This document shows positions 9,029 to 17,368 of a DNA stretch of 64,000 nucleotides, one piece after another. The DNA lies in contig CALUIS010000001.1 in NCBI GenBank assembly GCA_944320765.1, positions 1 through 64,000 on the forward strand. The letters run 5' to 3'. The first letter of the stretch is position 1. Each line of letters opens with the position of its first letter. Source of the stretch: an uncultured Paraprevotella sp. (GTDB lineage Bacteria; Bacteroidota; Bacteroidia; Bacteroidales; Bacteroidaceae). The notes beneath the pieces were generated by a model, which was not told the origin of the DNA, did no database searches, and saw nothing but the letters and a program-made list of their open reading frames with translations. The position numbers and the translations under genes are program-made.

Positions 9029-9969
9029 AAGTGCTGCTTTGGATTTGCCTCCTTCCCGGCCTGCTCTCTTCCTGCCAACGGCAGACCGGGGAAGACACGC
9101 TGGACATCCTCTTCACGGGAGATGTGCTATTGGACCGCGGCGTACACCACGAGATAGAACGCCACGGCGTGGAAGGATTGTTCGAAGGTGTAGACGAAGC
9201 TTTCAGGCAGGCCGATGCCGTGGTCATCAATCTGGAATGCCCGCTCACCAGCCGTCATACGCCGGTGGGCAAGAAGTTTGTCTTCCGGGCCGAACCCGAA
9301 TGGGCCGAAGACCTCCGCCGTGCAGGCGTCACCCACGCCGCCCTGGCCAACAACCACACCATCGACCAGGGACGGGAAGGACTCGCCGACACCTACCACG
9401 CCCTCCGGAAAGCCGGCATCACGCCGCTCGGCTACGGGCGCACCGCAGACGAACAGTCCGCTCCCGTCGTGATACGGAAAGGAAGCCTTGAAGTGGCCTT
9501 GTTCAACACCATCCCCCTACCGATAGAGAACTGGCCTCAAGCGGAAGGCAAACCGGACATCTGCCGCATGTCCGTCCGCAGGCTGGCCGCCGTCATCCGG
9601 AAATACAAGGCCGCGCATCCCGAAACCCGCGTGGTGGCCGTCCTGCACTGGGGAACAGAATTCCAACCCGTCCCCGACATGCAGCAGCGTTACGATGCCC
9701 GTCTGCTGGCCCAAGCCGGGACCGATGCCATCGTCGGCCATCATCCGCACGTGCCGCAACCCGCAGACAGCGTCGGGTCCGCCCCCGTCTTCTACAGCCT
9801 GGGCAACTTCGTGTTCGACCCCATCCATCCCGCCGCCCAAAAGGCCGCCATGGCCCTCCTCCGCTTCACCCCCACCGGAGTGCAAGCCGAAACCATTCCG
9901 GTAGAAATCCGCCGATGCCGCCCGCAGATGACGCAAAAAACACTATCTTTGCCCTCAGATTCACATTAA
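9022..9969 (+). CDS. CapA-family (PGA_cap) metallophosphoesterase-like lipoprotein
   Basis: A 315-aa protein of the CapA/PGA capsule-synthesis family, which has a calcineurin-like fold. Visible motifs are GDVLLDRGV, NLECPLTS, ANNHTIDQG, LHWGTEF, GHHPHVPQP and YSLGNFVFD. I chose ATG 9022 rather than an upstream in-frame codon at 8911 because it opens directly onto a signal peptide (MLKVLLWICLLPGLLSSC, ending in a lipobox) and gives a seven-base overlap with the preceding gene. There is no capsule operon nearby, so its substrate is unknown; in poly-gamma-glutamate producers CapA acts in export of the polymer. Confidence 0.88.
   Translation: MLKVLLWICLLPGLLSSCQRQTGEDTLDILFTGDVLLDRGVHHEIERHGVEGLFEGVDEAFRQADAVVINLECPLTSRHTPVGKKFVFRAEPEWAEDLRRAGVTHAALANNHTIDQGREGLADTYHALRKAGITPLGYGRTADEQSAPVVIRKGSLEVALFNTIPLPIENWPQAEGKPDICRMSVRRLAAVIRKYKAAHPETRVVAVLHWGTEFQPVPDMQQRYDARLLAQAGTDAIVGHHPHVPQPADSVGSAPVFYSLGNFVFDPIHPAAQKAAMALLRFTPTGVQAETIPVEIRRCRPQMTQKTLSLPSDSH
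9944..9951 (+). promoter_or_regulatory. -7 box of the GH43-like gene
   Basis: TATCTTTG (TAnnTTTG) lies within the last codons of the CapA-like gene, 31 bases before the ATG at 9982, so the glycosidase may be transcribed separately. Confidence 0.45.
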
Positions 9970-9981
9970 ACATTAACGACC

Positions 9982-10959
9982 ATGAAGAAGATACTCGCAA
10001 CCGTGCTATGCAGCCTCATCAGTCTGACCGCTTTCTCCCAATCCCGTATCCGCACCCACGTGCCGTTGGATTCCATCGTGCTGAGCGACCCTTGCATCCT
10101 GCCGGACCCAGCCACCATGACCTACTACATGACCGGCACGGGCGGCCAGCTATGGAAAAGCAAAGACCTGAGATACTGGGACGGGCCGTACGACGTGGCG
10201 CAGACCGACCCGCAATCGTGGATGGGCCCGAAGCCGATGATATGGGCCGCCGAACTGCACCGCTATAAAGGCAAATACTACTACTTCGCCACCTTCACCA
10301 ACCGCAAGCACATCATCGGCACCTACCGTGGCAACAAGCTGGAACGCCGCGCCAGCCACGTGCTGGCGGCCGACCGGGCGGAAGGCCCTTACCGCCCCAT
10401 GGCGGACGAGACCTACCTGCCCGCCGACAAGCTGACGCTGGACGGCACGTTCTGGGTGGACACCGACGGCAAGCCATACATGGTGTACTGCCACGAATGG
10501 CTGCAGAACTGGGACGGCACGATAGAGAAAATCGAGCTGAAGCCCGACCTGAGCGGCAGCATCGGCGAGGGCAAACTGCTCTTCCGCGCCAGCGACTCGC
10601 CCTGGAGCCGCGAAGTCGTCCGGGGCGACACCGTCCCCAACCGCGTGACCGACGGCCCCTGGCTCTTCCGCACCCGGACGGGACGGCTCGGCATGATTTG
10701 GACCAGCTGGATCTACGATGTCTACACCCAAGGCGTGGCCTACTCCGAGAGCGGCACGCTGGACGGCCCCTGGATTCAAGAAGAAGACCCCGTCACGCCG
10801 CCCAACTTCGGCCACGGGATGCTCTTCCGCACCTTCGACGGCCGGCTGCTCATGTCCGTCCACAGCCACAAGAACATCCACGGACGCTACCACCGCGTGC
10901 CGCACCTCTTCGAGGTGGACGACTCCGGCGACCGCATCGTAGTGGGCAAGGAATATTGA
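9982..10959 (+). CDS. Secreted glycoside hydrolase family 43-like protein
   Basis: This 325-aa protein has a Sec signal peptide (MKKILATVLCSLISLTAFSQ) and a five-bladed GH43-type fold pattern. The likely catalytic base lies in LSDPCILPDP, the WAAELHRYKGKYYYFAT segment matches the second blade, and DGTFWVDTDGKPYMVY carries the probable pKa-modulating aspartate. Where most GH43 enzymes have Glu-Gly-Pro for the general acid, this one has TDGPWLF, so the assignment of the acid is open. Such enzymes release arabinose or xylose (or galactose) from plant glycans. Without a polysaccharide-utilisation locus around it the substrate cannot be named. Confidence 0.85.
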   Translation: MKKILATVLCSLISLTAFSQSRIRTHVPLDSIVLSDPCILPDPATMTYYMTGTGGQLWKSKDLRYWDGPYDVAQTDPQSWMGPKPMIWAAELHRYKGKYYYFATFTNRKHIIGTYRGNKLERRASHVLAADRAEGPYRPMADETYLPADKLTLDGTFWVDTDGKPYMVYCHEWLQNWDGTIEKIELKPDLSGSIGEGKLLFRASDSPWSREVVRGDTVPNRVTDGPWLFRTRTGRLGMIWTSWIYDVYTQGVAYSESGTLDGPWIQEEDPVTPPNFGHGMLFRTFDGRLLMSVHSHKNIHGRYHRVPHLFEVDDSGDRIVVGKEY

Positions 10960-11023
10960 TTAAAGTTCGTTAAAACGGGAGAATGGGTAAAAAATCATTC
11001 CCCTGTCATCACAGCAAAATACC

Positions 11024-11031
11024 TACATTTG
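11024..11031 (+). promoter_or_regulatory. -7 box of the leucine-rich-repeat gene
   Basis: TACATTTG matches TAnnTTTG and predicts transcription starting near 11038. That rules out an in-frame start at 11029 and supports the ATG ATG pair at 11056/11059. Confidence 0.55.
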
Positions 11032-11055
11032 TTTGTCAAACCCATAAAACAAGCA

Positions 11056-12948
11056 ATGATGAAAACCTACCAGACCCTTTTATTCCTTTTCCTATGCGCT
11101 ATAGGAAAAACATTTGCCCAAGAAATTGAGATAAACGGCATCACTTATCAGGTCTTGAACGGAACTGAAGCGGAAATCACCTCATGCAATGATTATAACG
11201 GACAGCTTGTCATTCCGGAAACCGTCACAATCCCGGATGATTATGAAGATACACCCGACATCTATCCAGTAACCAGAATCTCCTATGCCGCATTTCAGAA
11301 TTGTCAGGGAATAACTTCGGCCAGCCTTCCCCAAAGCGTCAACTACATTGACGAATATGCATTCCAAGGATGCACCGCCTTGGAAAGCATTAACATTCCT
11401 GAAGCTGTGACGGAAATAGGTGCGAATGCTTTCGATGGCTGTTCCAGCTTAAAATCCATCGAGATTCCCGACAACATTACTGTCATACACAGCAATACCT
11501 TCAGCAACTGTAGTACGCTGGAGTCCATTTCCATCCCCCCTTCAGTAACCAACGTGGACTGGTATGCCTTTACAGGATGCACAAACTTGAGGAGTGTCAC
11601 CATCGAAGACGGAGAAGTACCTTTGGAGTTCGGGCGAAGTGTATTTGACGACTCTCCGTTTGAGACCCTCTATCTGGGACGGAACGTAAACAGTTTTTTT
11701 GAAAGATTTGGTGTAAGCGACAGCCATACCCAACTGAAGAAAGTGATCATAGGAACTCATGTAACCCTATTGCCGGAAAGTATTTTTGAAAGGTGTACAG
11801 GACTGACGGAAGTCTCCATAGGAAATAATGTAGAGACCATAGAACAATTCGCATTCGCCAACTGCACCAGCTTAACCACTGTCACTCTCCCGGAAAGCGT
11901 CAAAACACTTGGAGTTTGTGCTTTTAACTATTGCACGTCGCTCCAGTCTGTCAATTTGTCCTCCAATATTACCCGTATTGAAAGTTCCACTTTTGAAGAA
12001 TGCCAAAATCTTTCCGGCATCACCTTGCCCGAGAATCTGACGTACATTGGAGAAAGAGCCTTTGCAAATTGCACCAACCTGTCGTCCATCAATATTCCGG
12101 AAGGCGTACACAGTATAGAATCTGCCACTTTCCAAGGTTGCAACAATCTGACCACCATCACCCTTCCCGATGAACTGACCAGCATAGGCACAAGTGCATT
12201 TTCCGGATGCAGTCAATTAAGCTCTATCAACATTCCGGACGAAGTGACAAACATCGGAAGCGGTGCATTCAGCCAATGCGAGAGCCTTACGTCCTTTCGT
12301 ATCCCCAAAGCCATGGAAAGCATCGAGGATCAGACATTCAGTTACTGTACAGGCCTGTCGTCCATTACCATTCCCGAGAATATCACACGTATCGGTATCT
12401 TCGCGTTCATGGGATGCAACGGCCTGAAATCCGTAACAATCCCCAAGAGCGTAACCTATCTTGACAATGGCGTTTTCTACATGTGCGAGAACCTTGAGTC
12501 TGTCACCATAGGAAGCAGTGTCGCCCAAATGGGAAACATAATGTTCATCGGATGCGGAAAACTGAGAGAAGTGAACTCGCTCAATAGCATTCCCCCTACA
12601 TTCGTCGGGGCTGTAGAAGCTTTTAATGAGAACGTTTACCAACAGGCCGTACTGAATGTTCCCACCGGTTCAACCAGCGCGTACCAATCGGCTGATTTTT
12701 GGAAAAACTTCACGTCCGTCAATGGCAAGGATTTCACATCCGACATCCATCAAACGACACTAAAGGAAAACGTGTTCGAGACAGAAAACGGAATAATCCG
12801 GTTCACCAACGGCGGATGGATTACCATCTACTCCATCAACGGTAACACGGTTTACAAAGGATTATCAAAAGCAGGCGAGACAGTCAGTCTCGCCCCGGGC
12901 GTTTACATCATCCACACAAATGGTGCTTCACAAAAAGTCATATTATAA
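11056..12948 (+). CDS. BspA-like leucine-rich-repeat protein with type IX sorting tail
   Basis: A 630-aa secreted protein. After the signal peptide (MMKTYQTLLFLFLCAIGKTFA) there are about 18 LRR_5 (BspA/TpLRR) repeats of 23 residues with the pattern I..yAF.gC..L.sI.IP..V. The last 60 residues form a separate beta domain with SINGNTVYKG and APGVYIIHTNG, typical of the C-terminal sorting domain read by the type IX secretion system. BspA relatives bind host matrix or other bacteria; that role here is inferred. GC content is clearly lower than in the genes before it, as is common for repeat-built surface proteins. The start was chosen because the -7 box at 11024-11031 excludes the upstream in-frame codon. 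Confidence 0.88.
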   Translation: MMKTYQTLLFLFLCAIGKTFAQEIEINGITYQVLNGTEAEITSCNDYNGQLVIPETVTIPDDYEDTPDIYPVTRISYAAFQNCQGITSASLPQSVNYIDEYAFQGCTALESINIPEAVTEIGANAFDGCSSLKSIEIPDNITVIHSNTFSNCSTLESISIPPSVTNVDWYAFTGCTNLRSVTIEDGEVPLEFGRSVFDDSPFETLYLGRNVNSFFERFGVSDSHTQLKKVIIGTHVTLLPESIFERCTGLTEVSIGNNVETIEQFAFANCTSLTTVTLPESVKTLGVCAFNYCTSLQSVNLSSNITRIESSTFEECQNLSGITLPENLTYIGERAFANCTNLSSINIPEGVHSIESATFQGCNNLTTITLPDELTSIGTSAFSGCSQLSSINIPDEVTNIGSGAFSQCESLTSFRIPKAMESIEDQTFSYCTGLSSITIPENITRIGIFAFMGCNGLKSVTIPKSVTYLDNGVFYMCENLESVTIGSSVAQMGNIMFIGCGKLREVNSLNSIPPTFVGAVEAFNENVYQQAVLNVPTGSTSAYQSADFWKNFTSVNGKDFTSDIHQTTLKENVFETENGIIRFTNGGWITIYSINGNTVYKGLSKAGETVSLAPGVYIIHTNGASQKVIL

Positions 12949-13020
12949 TCCGCCCGCCTGCGGCAAAGTCCTGCCACACGGAGCATGAAGTTCGTCATCC
13001 GCTAAAGGCATCAAAAAACT

Positions 13021-13153
13021 GCCCCGCCTGAAAGGGGGGCTGGCCCATAGGGCCTGAGGGGTCTCACACCCACGGATTCATACGCTGGAAGTATGTTTTT
13101 GTGGACGTGAGACCCCTCAGTCGCTTCGCGACAGCTCCCCTGCAAGGCGGAGC
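13021..13153 (+). repeat. Paired-hairpin intergenic repeat, copy 1
   Basis: Two inverted halves start and end with (G)CYCCGCC / GGCGGAGC. The left half carries a GGCC-type hairpin (GGCCCATAGGGCC), the right half a TCGC-type hairpin (GTCGCTTCGCGAC); both are flanked by AGCT and TGAGGGG. It lies 72 bases after the stop of the LRR gene. The following 120 bases to 13276 show nothing recognisable. Confidence 0.85.
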
Positions 13154-13276
13154 CATGTTTTGCTCCTTTAAATTGCCAGTACCGGATTGTCACAGAAAAC
13201 ATGGGTTTCCCTATCAAAAGGAAAGGATTTCCACCCTCCACAGCACTCCCGTGGCGGAGCGGAAAGCCGCAAATAA

Positions 13277-13733
13277 ACCCCGAAGTGTTAAAAAACGGGC
13301 GGGAGAACTGTCCGTATGGAGCATTTCTCCGCTTCGGCGGGCGTTTTCGTGCGGCAAAAACGGAATTTCTTTGCTGAAAGAAATTTGCGTCTTGCCGCAA
13401 AGACGAAAAAATCTTGCCGCAAAGACGTTTTCAGGAGTGTGGAAAGCGGGGAAAAACGGGGCTTCGGACGGCTTTTTCCTTCTAATTGGAGTCCGTCCGC
13501 GTACAAAATCCGGCTGTCATTCTGCAAGCCTTTCCCGCCACCGGACTGACCTGCCGACGGAGCCTGACCGCACAACGTTCCGTCCCGGGCGGCAAAGTGT
13601 CGCGGAAGCGGGCTTTCCGCCTTCATCCTGCATTTCCGCAAGCCCGCGAGGTTCGCGTATTTCCGTCCGCACCCGTCCCTGCCTCCTTCCGCGCCATTCT
13701 CGCGGGGAAGGTTCTGACGTTTTGACAAAGTGA
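13277..13733 (+). repeat. 457-bp structured repeat, copy 1
   Basis: This block matches 35940-36397 along its whole length, from ACCCCGAAGTGTTAAAAA to GACGTTTTGACAAAGTGA. It contains a 9-bp hairpin (AATTTCTTT, GCTG, AAAGAAATT), two hairpins with a GCCGC loop (for example CGTCTT-GCCGC-AAAGACG), and an inverted repeat CCCGCGAG / CTCGCGGG at the right end. Stems differ between copies in ways that keep pairing. A 77-codon ORF exists at the same place in both copies (13316 here), but differences fall about evenly on all three codon positions, so it is probably not a gene. Confidence 0.85.
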
Positions 13734-13739
13734 GAAAAG

Positions 13740-13797
13740 TTTCACTTATACATGAAAAACTCGGCAATTCCGCGCACTTTTTCTTGTATAAGTGAAA
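13740..13797. promoter_or_regulatory. Perfect 12-bp inverted repeat before the ATPase gene
   Basis: TTTCACTTATAC at 13740-13751 faces GTATAAGTGAAA at 13786-13797 across 34 bases. Each arm extends into an imperfect TTTC...GAAA dyad. Placed directly ahead of the ATPase promoter, it looks like a paired operator or a site at which the ATPase or a regulator acts. No binding protein is known. Confidence 0.55.
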
Positions 13798-13806
13798 AAC
13801 TTTGGC

Positions 13807-13814
13807 TACGTTTG
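13807..13814 (+). promoter_or_regulatory. -7 box overlapping the ATPase gene start
   Basis: TACGTTTG fits TAnnTTTG but ends only five bases before the ATG at 13819, so a transcript from it would begin at or inside the start codon (leaderless or nearly so). It may instead be a chance match. Confidence 0.35.
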
Positions 13815-13818
13815 CAGC

Positions 13819-15027
13819 ATGAAACTGATTCATCGGGACATCTACGTCGACAAGGTACTCAACTATTTGGGCAAGGGACTCATCGTCGTGCTTACGGGAC
13901 AACGCCGCGTAGGCAAAAGCTGCATCCTCCAGTCGGTGGCCCAAAGCATCACCGAAATCGAACCGACAGCCCACATCATCTACATCAACAAAGAGTTCTC
14001 CGAATTCGAGGACATCAAGACTTACCGGCAACTGACGGAATACGTGGACGGCAAGTTGGAATCCGGCGGCAGGAACTATCTTTTCATCGACGAGGTGCAG
14101 GACATCGAACACTTCGAGAACGCTGTCCGCAACTACCACGCCAAAGACGCGTGCGACATCATCATCACGGGAAGCAACGCCAAAATGCTTTCCAGCGAAC
14201 TGTCCACGTATCTTTCGGGACGCTACGTGGAGATTCATATCAACAGCCTGAACTACAAAGAATTCCTGCTCTTCCACAAAATGCAGGATTCGGACAGCTC
14301 GCTGCACCAGTATCTCACTTACGGCGGCCTCCCGCAGCTGGCACAAATCGGACTGCAAAACCGCCAGATGGTGTCCAACTACCTGAGCGACATCTACAAC
14401 ACCGTCATCATGAAGGACGTGATTACCCGGGAAAACATCCGCAACGTGAGGTTTCTGGAAGACCTCGTGAGGTTCACCGCAGACAACATCGGCAAGAACA
14501 TTTCCGCCCACAGCATCAGCAAGTTCATGAAATCGCAGAACATCACGGCGTCCCCCACGCTGGTCACGAACTACCTGGACTATCTGTGCAACGCCTACAT
14601 CATGAAACGCGCACGGCGGTTCGACCTGCATGGCAAAAAGCTGTTGGAAACCAACGAGAAATACTACTTTGAGGATGTCGGGCTGCGAAACCACCTCACC
14701 GGCACCAACCTGAGACGCGACATCGAGAAAATACTCGAGAACGTGGTCTATCTGCATCTGTGCCAGCAAGGCTATGCCGTGAACGTGGGACTGCTGCAAA
14801 AGAACGAAATAGACTTCGTGGCCGAGAAAGACGGAAAACGCCTGTACGTGCAGGTTTGCTACCAGCTGGCCAACCAAGAGACGATAGACCGGGAATTCGG
14901 CAACCTCCAGAAAATCAGCGATGCCTATCCCAAATGGGTTGTCTGCATGGACAGGCTGGCGGCACAAGGCGGCATCAACGGCATTGACTGCCTGTACCTC
15001 TCCGACTTCCTGCTGAAAACATGTTGA
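13819..15027 (+). CDS. AAA/DUF4143-type ATPase
   Basis: A 402-aa protein with an N-terminal P-loop ATPase domain (Walker A TGQRRVGKS, Walker B LFIDEVQD, sensor-like ITGSNAKML) and a C-terminal DUF4143 domain with the nuclease-like segment KNEIDFVAEKDGKRLYVQV. I start it at MKLIHRDIYVDK because family members begin with this kind of segment; an upstream in-frame ATG at 13792 lies in the inverted repeat. Members are scattered and often mobile in Bacteroidetes and archaea; no cellular role is settled. It stands alone between two paired-hairpin repeats, with the 457-bp repeat and a 12-bp inverted repeat upstream, suggesting acquired DNA. Confidence 0.88.
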   Translation: MKLIHRDIYVDKVLNYLGKGLIVVLTGQRRVGKSCILQSVAQSITEIEPTAHIIYINKEFSEFEDIKTYRQLTEYVDGKLESGGRNYLFIDEVQDIEHFENAVRNYHAKDACDIIITGSNAKMLSSELSTYLSGRYVEIHINSLNYKEFLLFHKMQDSDSSLHQYLTYGGLPQLAQIGLQNRQMVSNYLSDIYNTVIMKDVITRENIRNVRFLEDLVRFTADNIGKNISAHSISKFMKSQNITASPTLVTNYLDYLCNAYIMKRARRFDLHGKKLLETNEKYYFEDVGLRNHLTGTNLRRDIEKILENVVYLHLCQQGYAVNVGLLQKNEIDFVAEKDGKRLYVQVCYQLANQETIDREFGNLQKISDAYPKWVVCMDRLAAQGGINGIDCLYLSDFLLKTC

Positions 15028-15046
15028 GCGTCTGAAGGATAAGACT

Positions 15047-15179
15047 GCTCCGCCTGAAAGGGGAGCTGGCCCAACGGGCCTGAGGAGTCTCACGCCCACG
15101 AGAACACACGCTGAAAGTATGCTTTTGTGGATGTCAAACCCCTCAGTCGCTTCGCGACAGCTCCCCTGCAAGGCGGAGC
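15047..15179 (+). repeat. Paired-hairpin intergenic repeat, copy 2
   Basis: Same orientation as copy 1: left GGCC-type hairpin (GGCCCAACGGGCC), right TCGC-type hairpin (GTCGCTTCGCGAC). It fills the gap between the convergent ATPase and SDR genes, 20 bases after one stop and 41 bases from the other, so it could act as a two-way terminator. Confidence 0.85.
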
Positions 15180-15220
15180 ATTTCACATTGTGCTACAACC
15201 TTTTACAAGAACCGGAAGCC

Positions 15221-15991
15221 CTACTTCCCGCGCCAGGCTATCGTGCCGGTGGCCTGGTGCGTGGGCATGACCAACACCTCGGCTATCTGGATGTGTTCGG
15301 GTACGGAAGCGGCGAAATAGACCACCTCGGCCACGTCGTCGCCCGTGAGCGGACGGATGCCTTCGTACACGTGGTCGGCCGCAGCCCGGTCGCCACGGTA
15401 GCGCACCACGGAGAAGTTCGTCTCCACCAGCCCGGGTTTGATATTCGTCACGCGGACGGGCGTATCCACCAAGTCGATGCGCAGACCGTCCGAAAGGGCC
15501 TTGACCGCCGCCTTGCAGGCGCAATACACACTGCCGCCGGGATAGGCATAATCGCCCGCAATGGACCCCATGTTGATGACGTGCCCCCTGCCCCGCTCCA
15601 CCATGCCGGGCACCACGAGACGCGTCATGGCTAGCAGGGCCTTCACGTCCGTGTCAATCACCACGTCCCATTCGTCCAGGTTGCCCTCGTGTTCCTTGTC
15701 CACGCCGATGACCAGCCCGGCGTTGTTCACCAACACGTCAATGGCCTTCCATTCCTGAGGCAGCGAATCCAAAGCCTCACGGGCGGCATCACGGTCACGC
15801 ACGTCAAAAGGCAGTAACAGCACTTCCGCCTGATATTCCCTCTCCAGTTCCGCCTTTACGGCCTCCAGCTTCTCCACGTTTCGTCCGTTGAGCACCACGC
15901 GATGGCCGTTCATGGCAAACTTGCGGGCGCAGCCCTCTCCTATTCCCGAGGAAGCCCCGGTAATCAATACTGTTTTCTTTTCCATATCCAT
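15221..15991 (-). CDS. SDR-family NAD(P)-dependent oxidoreductase
   Basis: A 256-aa classical short-chain dehydrogenase. The cofactor loop is TGASSGIG, NNAG follows in beta-4, the catalytic serine lies in INMGSIAG, and Tyr/Lys are in YCACK. The overall pattern resembles YdfG-type NADP-dependent 3-hydroxy acid dehydrogenases (serine or 3-hydroxypropionate oxidation), but the substrate is not fixed by sequence. It is the third gene of a minus-strand operon after mutS and the M20 peptidase, with only 12 bases between it and the peptidase. Confidence 0.9.
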   Translation of the reverse strand: MDMEKKTVLITGASSGIGEGCARKFAMNGHRVVLNGRNVEKLEAVKAELEREYQAEVLLLPFDVRDRDAAREALDSLPQEWKAIDVLVNNAGLVIGVDKEHEGNLDEWDVVIDTDVKALLAMTRLVVPGMVERGRGHVINMGSIAGDYAYPGGSVYCACKAAVKALSDGLRIDLVDTPVRVTNIKPGLVETNFSVVRYRGDRAAADHVYEGIRPLTGDDVAEVVYFAASVPEHIQIAEVLVMPTHQATGTIAWRGK

Positions 15992-16003
15992 ATCTCAAAA
16001 AAT

Positions 16004-17368
16004 CTATTCAAACCTCAACTGCCGATGGAACTCCACCACGGCCTCTATTCCCCGGCGGAACATGTCGAGCGGGAAATTCTCGTTGGGCGAATGGATGGCG
16101 TTGCTCTCCAATCCGAAGCCCATCAGGATGGTCTTCACCCCAAGGATACGCTCGAAATCGTTCACAATGGGGATGCTCCCACCCCGGCGCACGGCCAAAG
16201 GCTTGCGCCCGAATGCCTTCGCGAATCCCGCCTCTGCCGCGCGATAGGCCGGAAGGTCTATCGGACACACATAACCGTCGCCTCCATGCATCGGAGTGAC
16301 TTTCACCCTCACGTAATCCGGCGCAATGGAAAGCAGATAGTCCGCAAAGAGTTTCGAAATCTTCTCATGGCTCTGGTGCGGCACCAGCCGGCACGACACC
16401 TTGGCGTAGGCTTTGGACGGCAGCACCGTCTTGGCCCCTTCGCCCGTATAACCGCCCCAGATGCCGCATACGTCGAAGCTGGGACGGCAACTGTTGCGCT
16501 CGATGGTGGTGTACCCTTTCTCGCCTTTCAGGGCTTTCACGCCGATGGAAGCCTTGTAACGCTCCTCGTCAAAAGGTATCTGCTCCAGCATCCCGCGCTC
16601 TTCCGGCGAAAGCTCCTCCACGTCGTCATAGAATCCCGGCACCGTAATGCGCCCGTCGTCGTCCGTCACGCGGGAAATCAGGTCGCACAACACGTTGATG
16701 GGATTGGCCACCGCCCCGCCGAAATGCCCGGAATGCAGGTCGCGGTTGGGGCCGGCCACCTCAATCTCCCAGTAAGCCAGACCGCGCAATCCCGTGGTCA
16801 GCGACGGCAGATCGGGAGCAAGCATACTCGTGTCGCTCACCAACACGACGTCGCAAGCCAGCAGGTCCTTATGCTCCTGCAGGAAAGCGGACAGGCTGGG
16901 AGAACCTATCTCCTCCTCCCCTTCGAGAATAAACTTCACGTTGTGGCGCAATTCGCCCGAACGCACCATATACTCAAACGCCTTCAGCTGAATCATGCAC
17001 TGCCCCTTGTCATCGTCCGCGCCGCGGGCATAGACCTTCCCGTCGCGCACCTCAGGCTCGAAAGGCTCACTGGCCCACAGTTCCAACGGGTCGGCCGGCA
17101 TCACATCGTAATGGCCGTAGACCAGCACTGTGGGAGCTTCTGGCGACACGCGCTTTTCCGCATACACCAGCGGATTGCCGGCGGAGGGCATCACCCGCAC
17201 CTCATCCGCGCCGGCCTCCAGCAACAGCGTCCGCCACCGTTCGGCACAGGCCGCCATCTCCGCCTTGCGGGCCGGATCGGAACTCACACTCGGAATGCGG
17301 AGCAGGCTGAACCACTCCTCCAAAAAACGGGACTCATGTTCCCGGATGTATTCCTCTATCGTTTTCAT
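16004..17368 (-). CDS. M20-family dipeptidase
   Basis: A 454-aa zinc-dependent peptidase of the M20 family, cytosolic nonspecific dipeptidase/carnosinase type. Metal-binding motifs are visible: [19 protein letters not shown] and EGEEEIGS, followed by DTSM and a dimerisation domain (DLHSGHFGG). A late NAIHSPNE carries the last metal histidine. The ATG at 17368 overlaps the mutS stop (ATGA), which fixes the start and implies coupling; the in-frame extension upstream lies within mutS. It probably completes breakdown of imported peptides. Confidence 0.93.
   Translation of the reverse strand: MKTIEEYIREHESRFLEEWFSLLRIPSVSSDPARKAEMAACAERWRTLLLEAGADEVRVMPSAGNPLVYAEKRVSPEAPTVLVYGHYDVMPADPLELWASEPFEPEVRDGKVYARGADDDKGQCMIQLKAFEYMVRSGELRHNVKFILEGEEEIGSPSLSAFLQEHKDLLACDVVLVSDTSMLAPDLPSLTTGLRGLAYWEIEVAGPNRDLHSGHFGGAVANPINVLCDLISRVTDDDGRITVPGFYDDVEELSPEERGMLEQIPFDEERYKASIGVKALKGEKGYTTIERNSCRPSFDVCGIWGGYTGEGAKTVLPSKAYAKVSCRLVPHQSHEKISKLFADYLLSIAPDYVRVKVTPMHGGDGYVCPIDLPAYRAAEAGFAKAFGRKPLAVRRGGSIPIVNDFERILGVKTILMGFGLESNAIHSPNENFPLDMFRRGIEAVVEFHRQLRFE

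Noticed and set aside
13316..13549. A 77-codon ORF also present at the same place in the second copy of the repeat (35979-36212)
   Set aside because: Differences between the copies are spread over all three codon positions (about 13, 9 and 15 by my count), there is no ribosome-binding site, and the opposite strand is also open. The conserved hairpins explain the similarity better.
13101..13733. 210-codon ORF running through paired-hairpin repeat 1 and the 457-bp repeat
   Set aside because: Its translation starts with the repeat-derived peptide (PLSRFATAPLQGGA type) and has no family features or ribosome-binding site.
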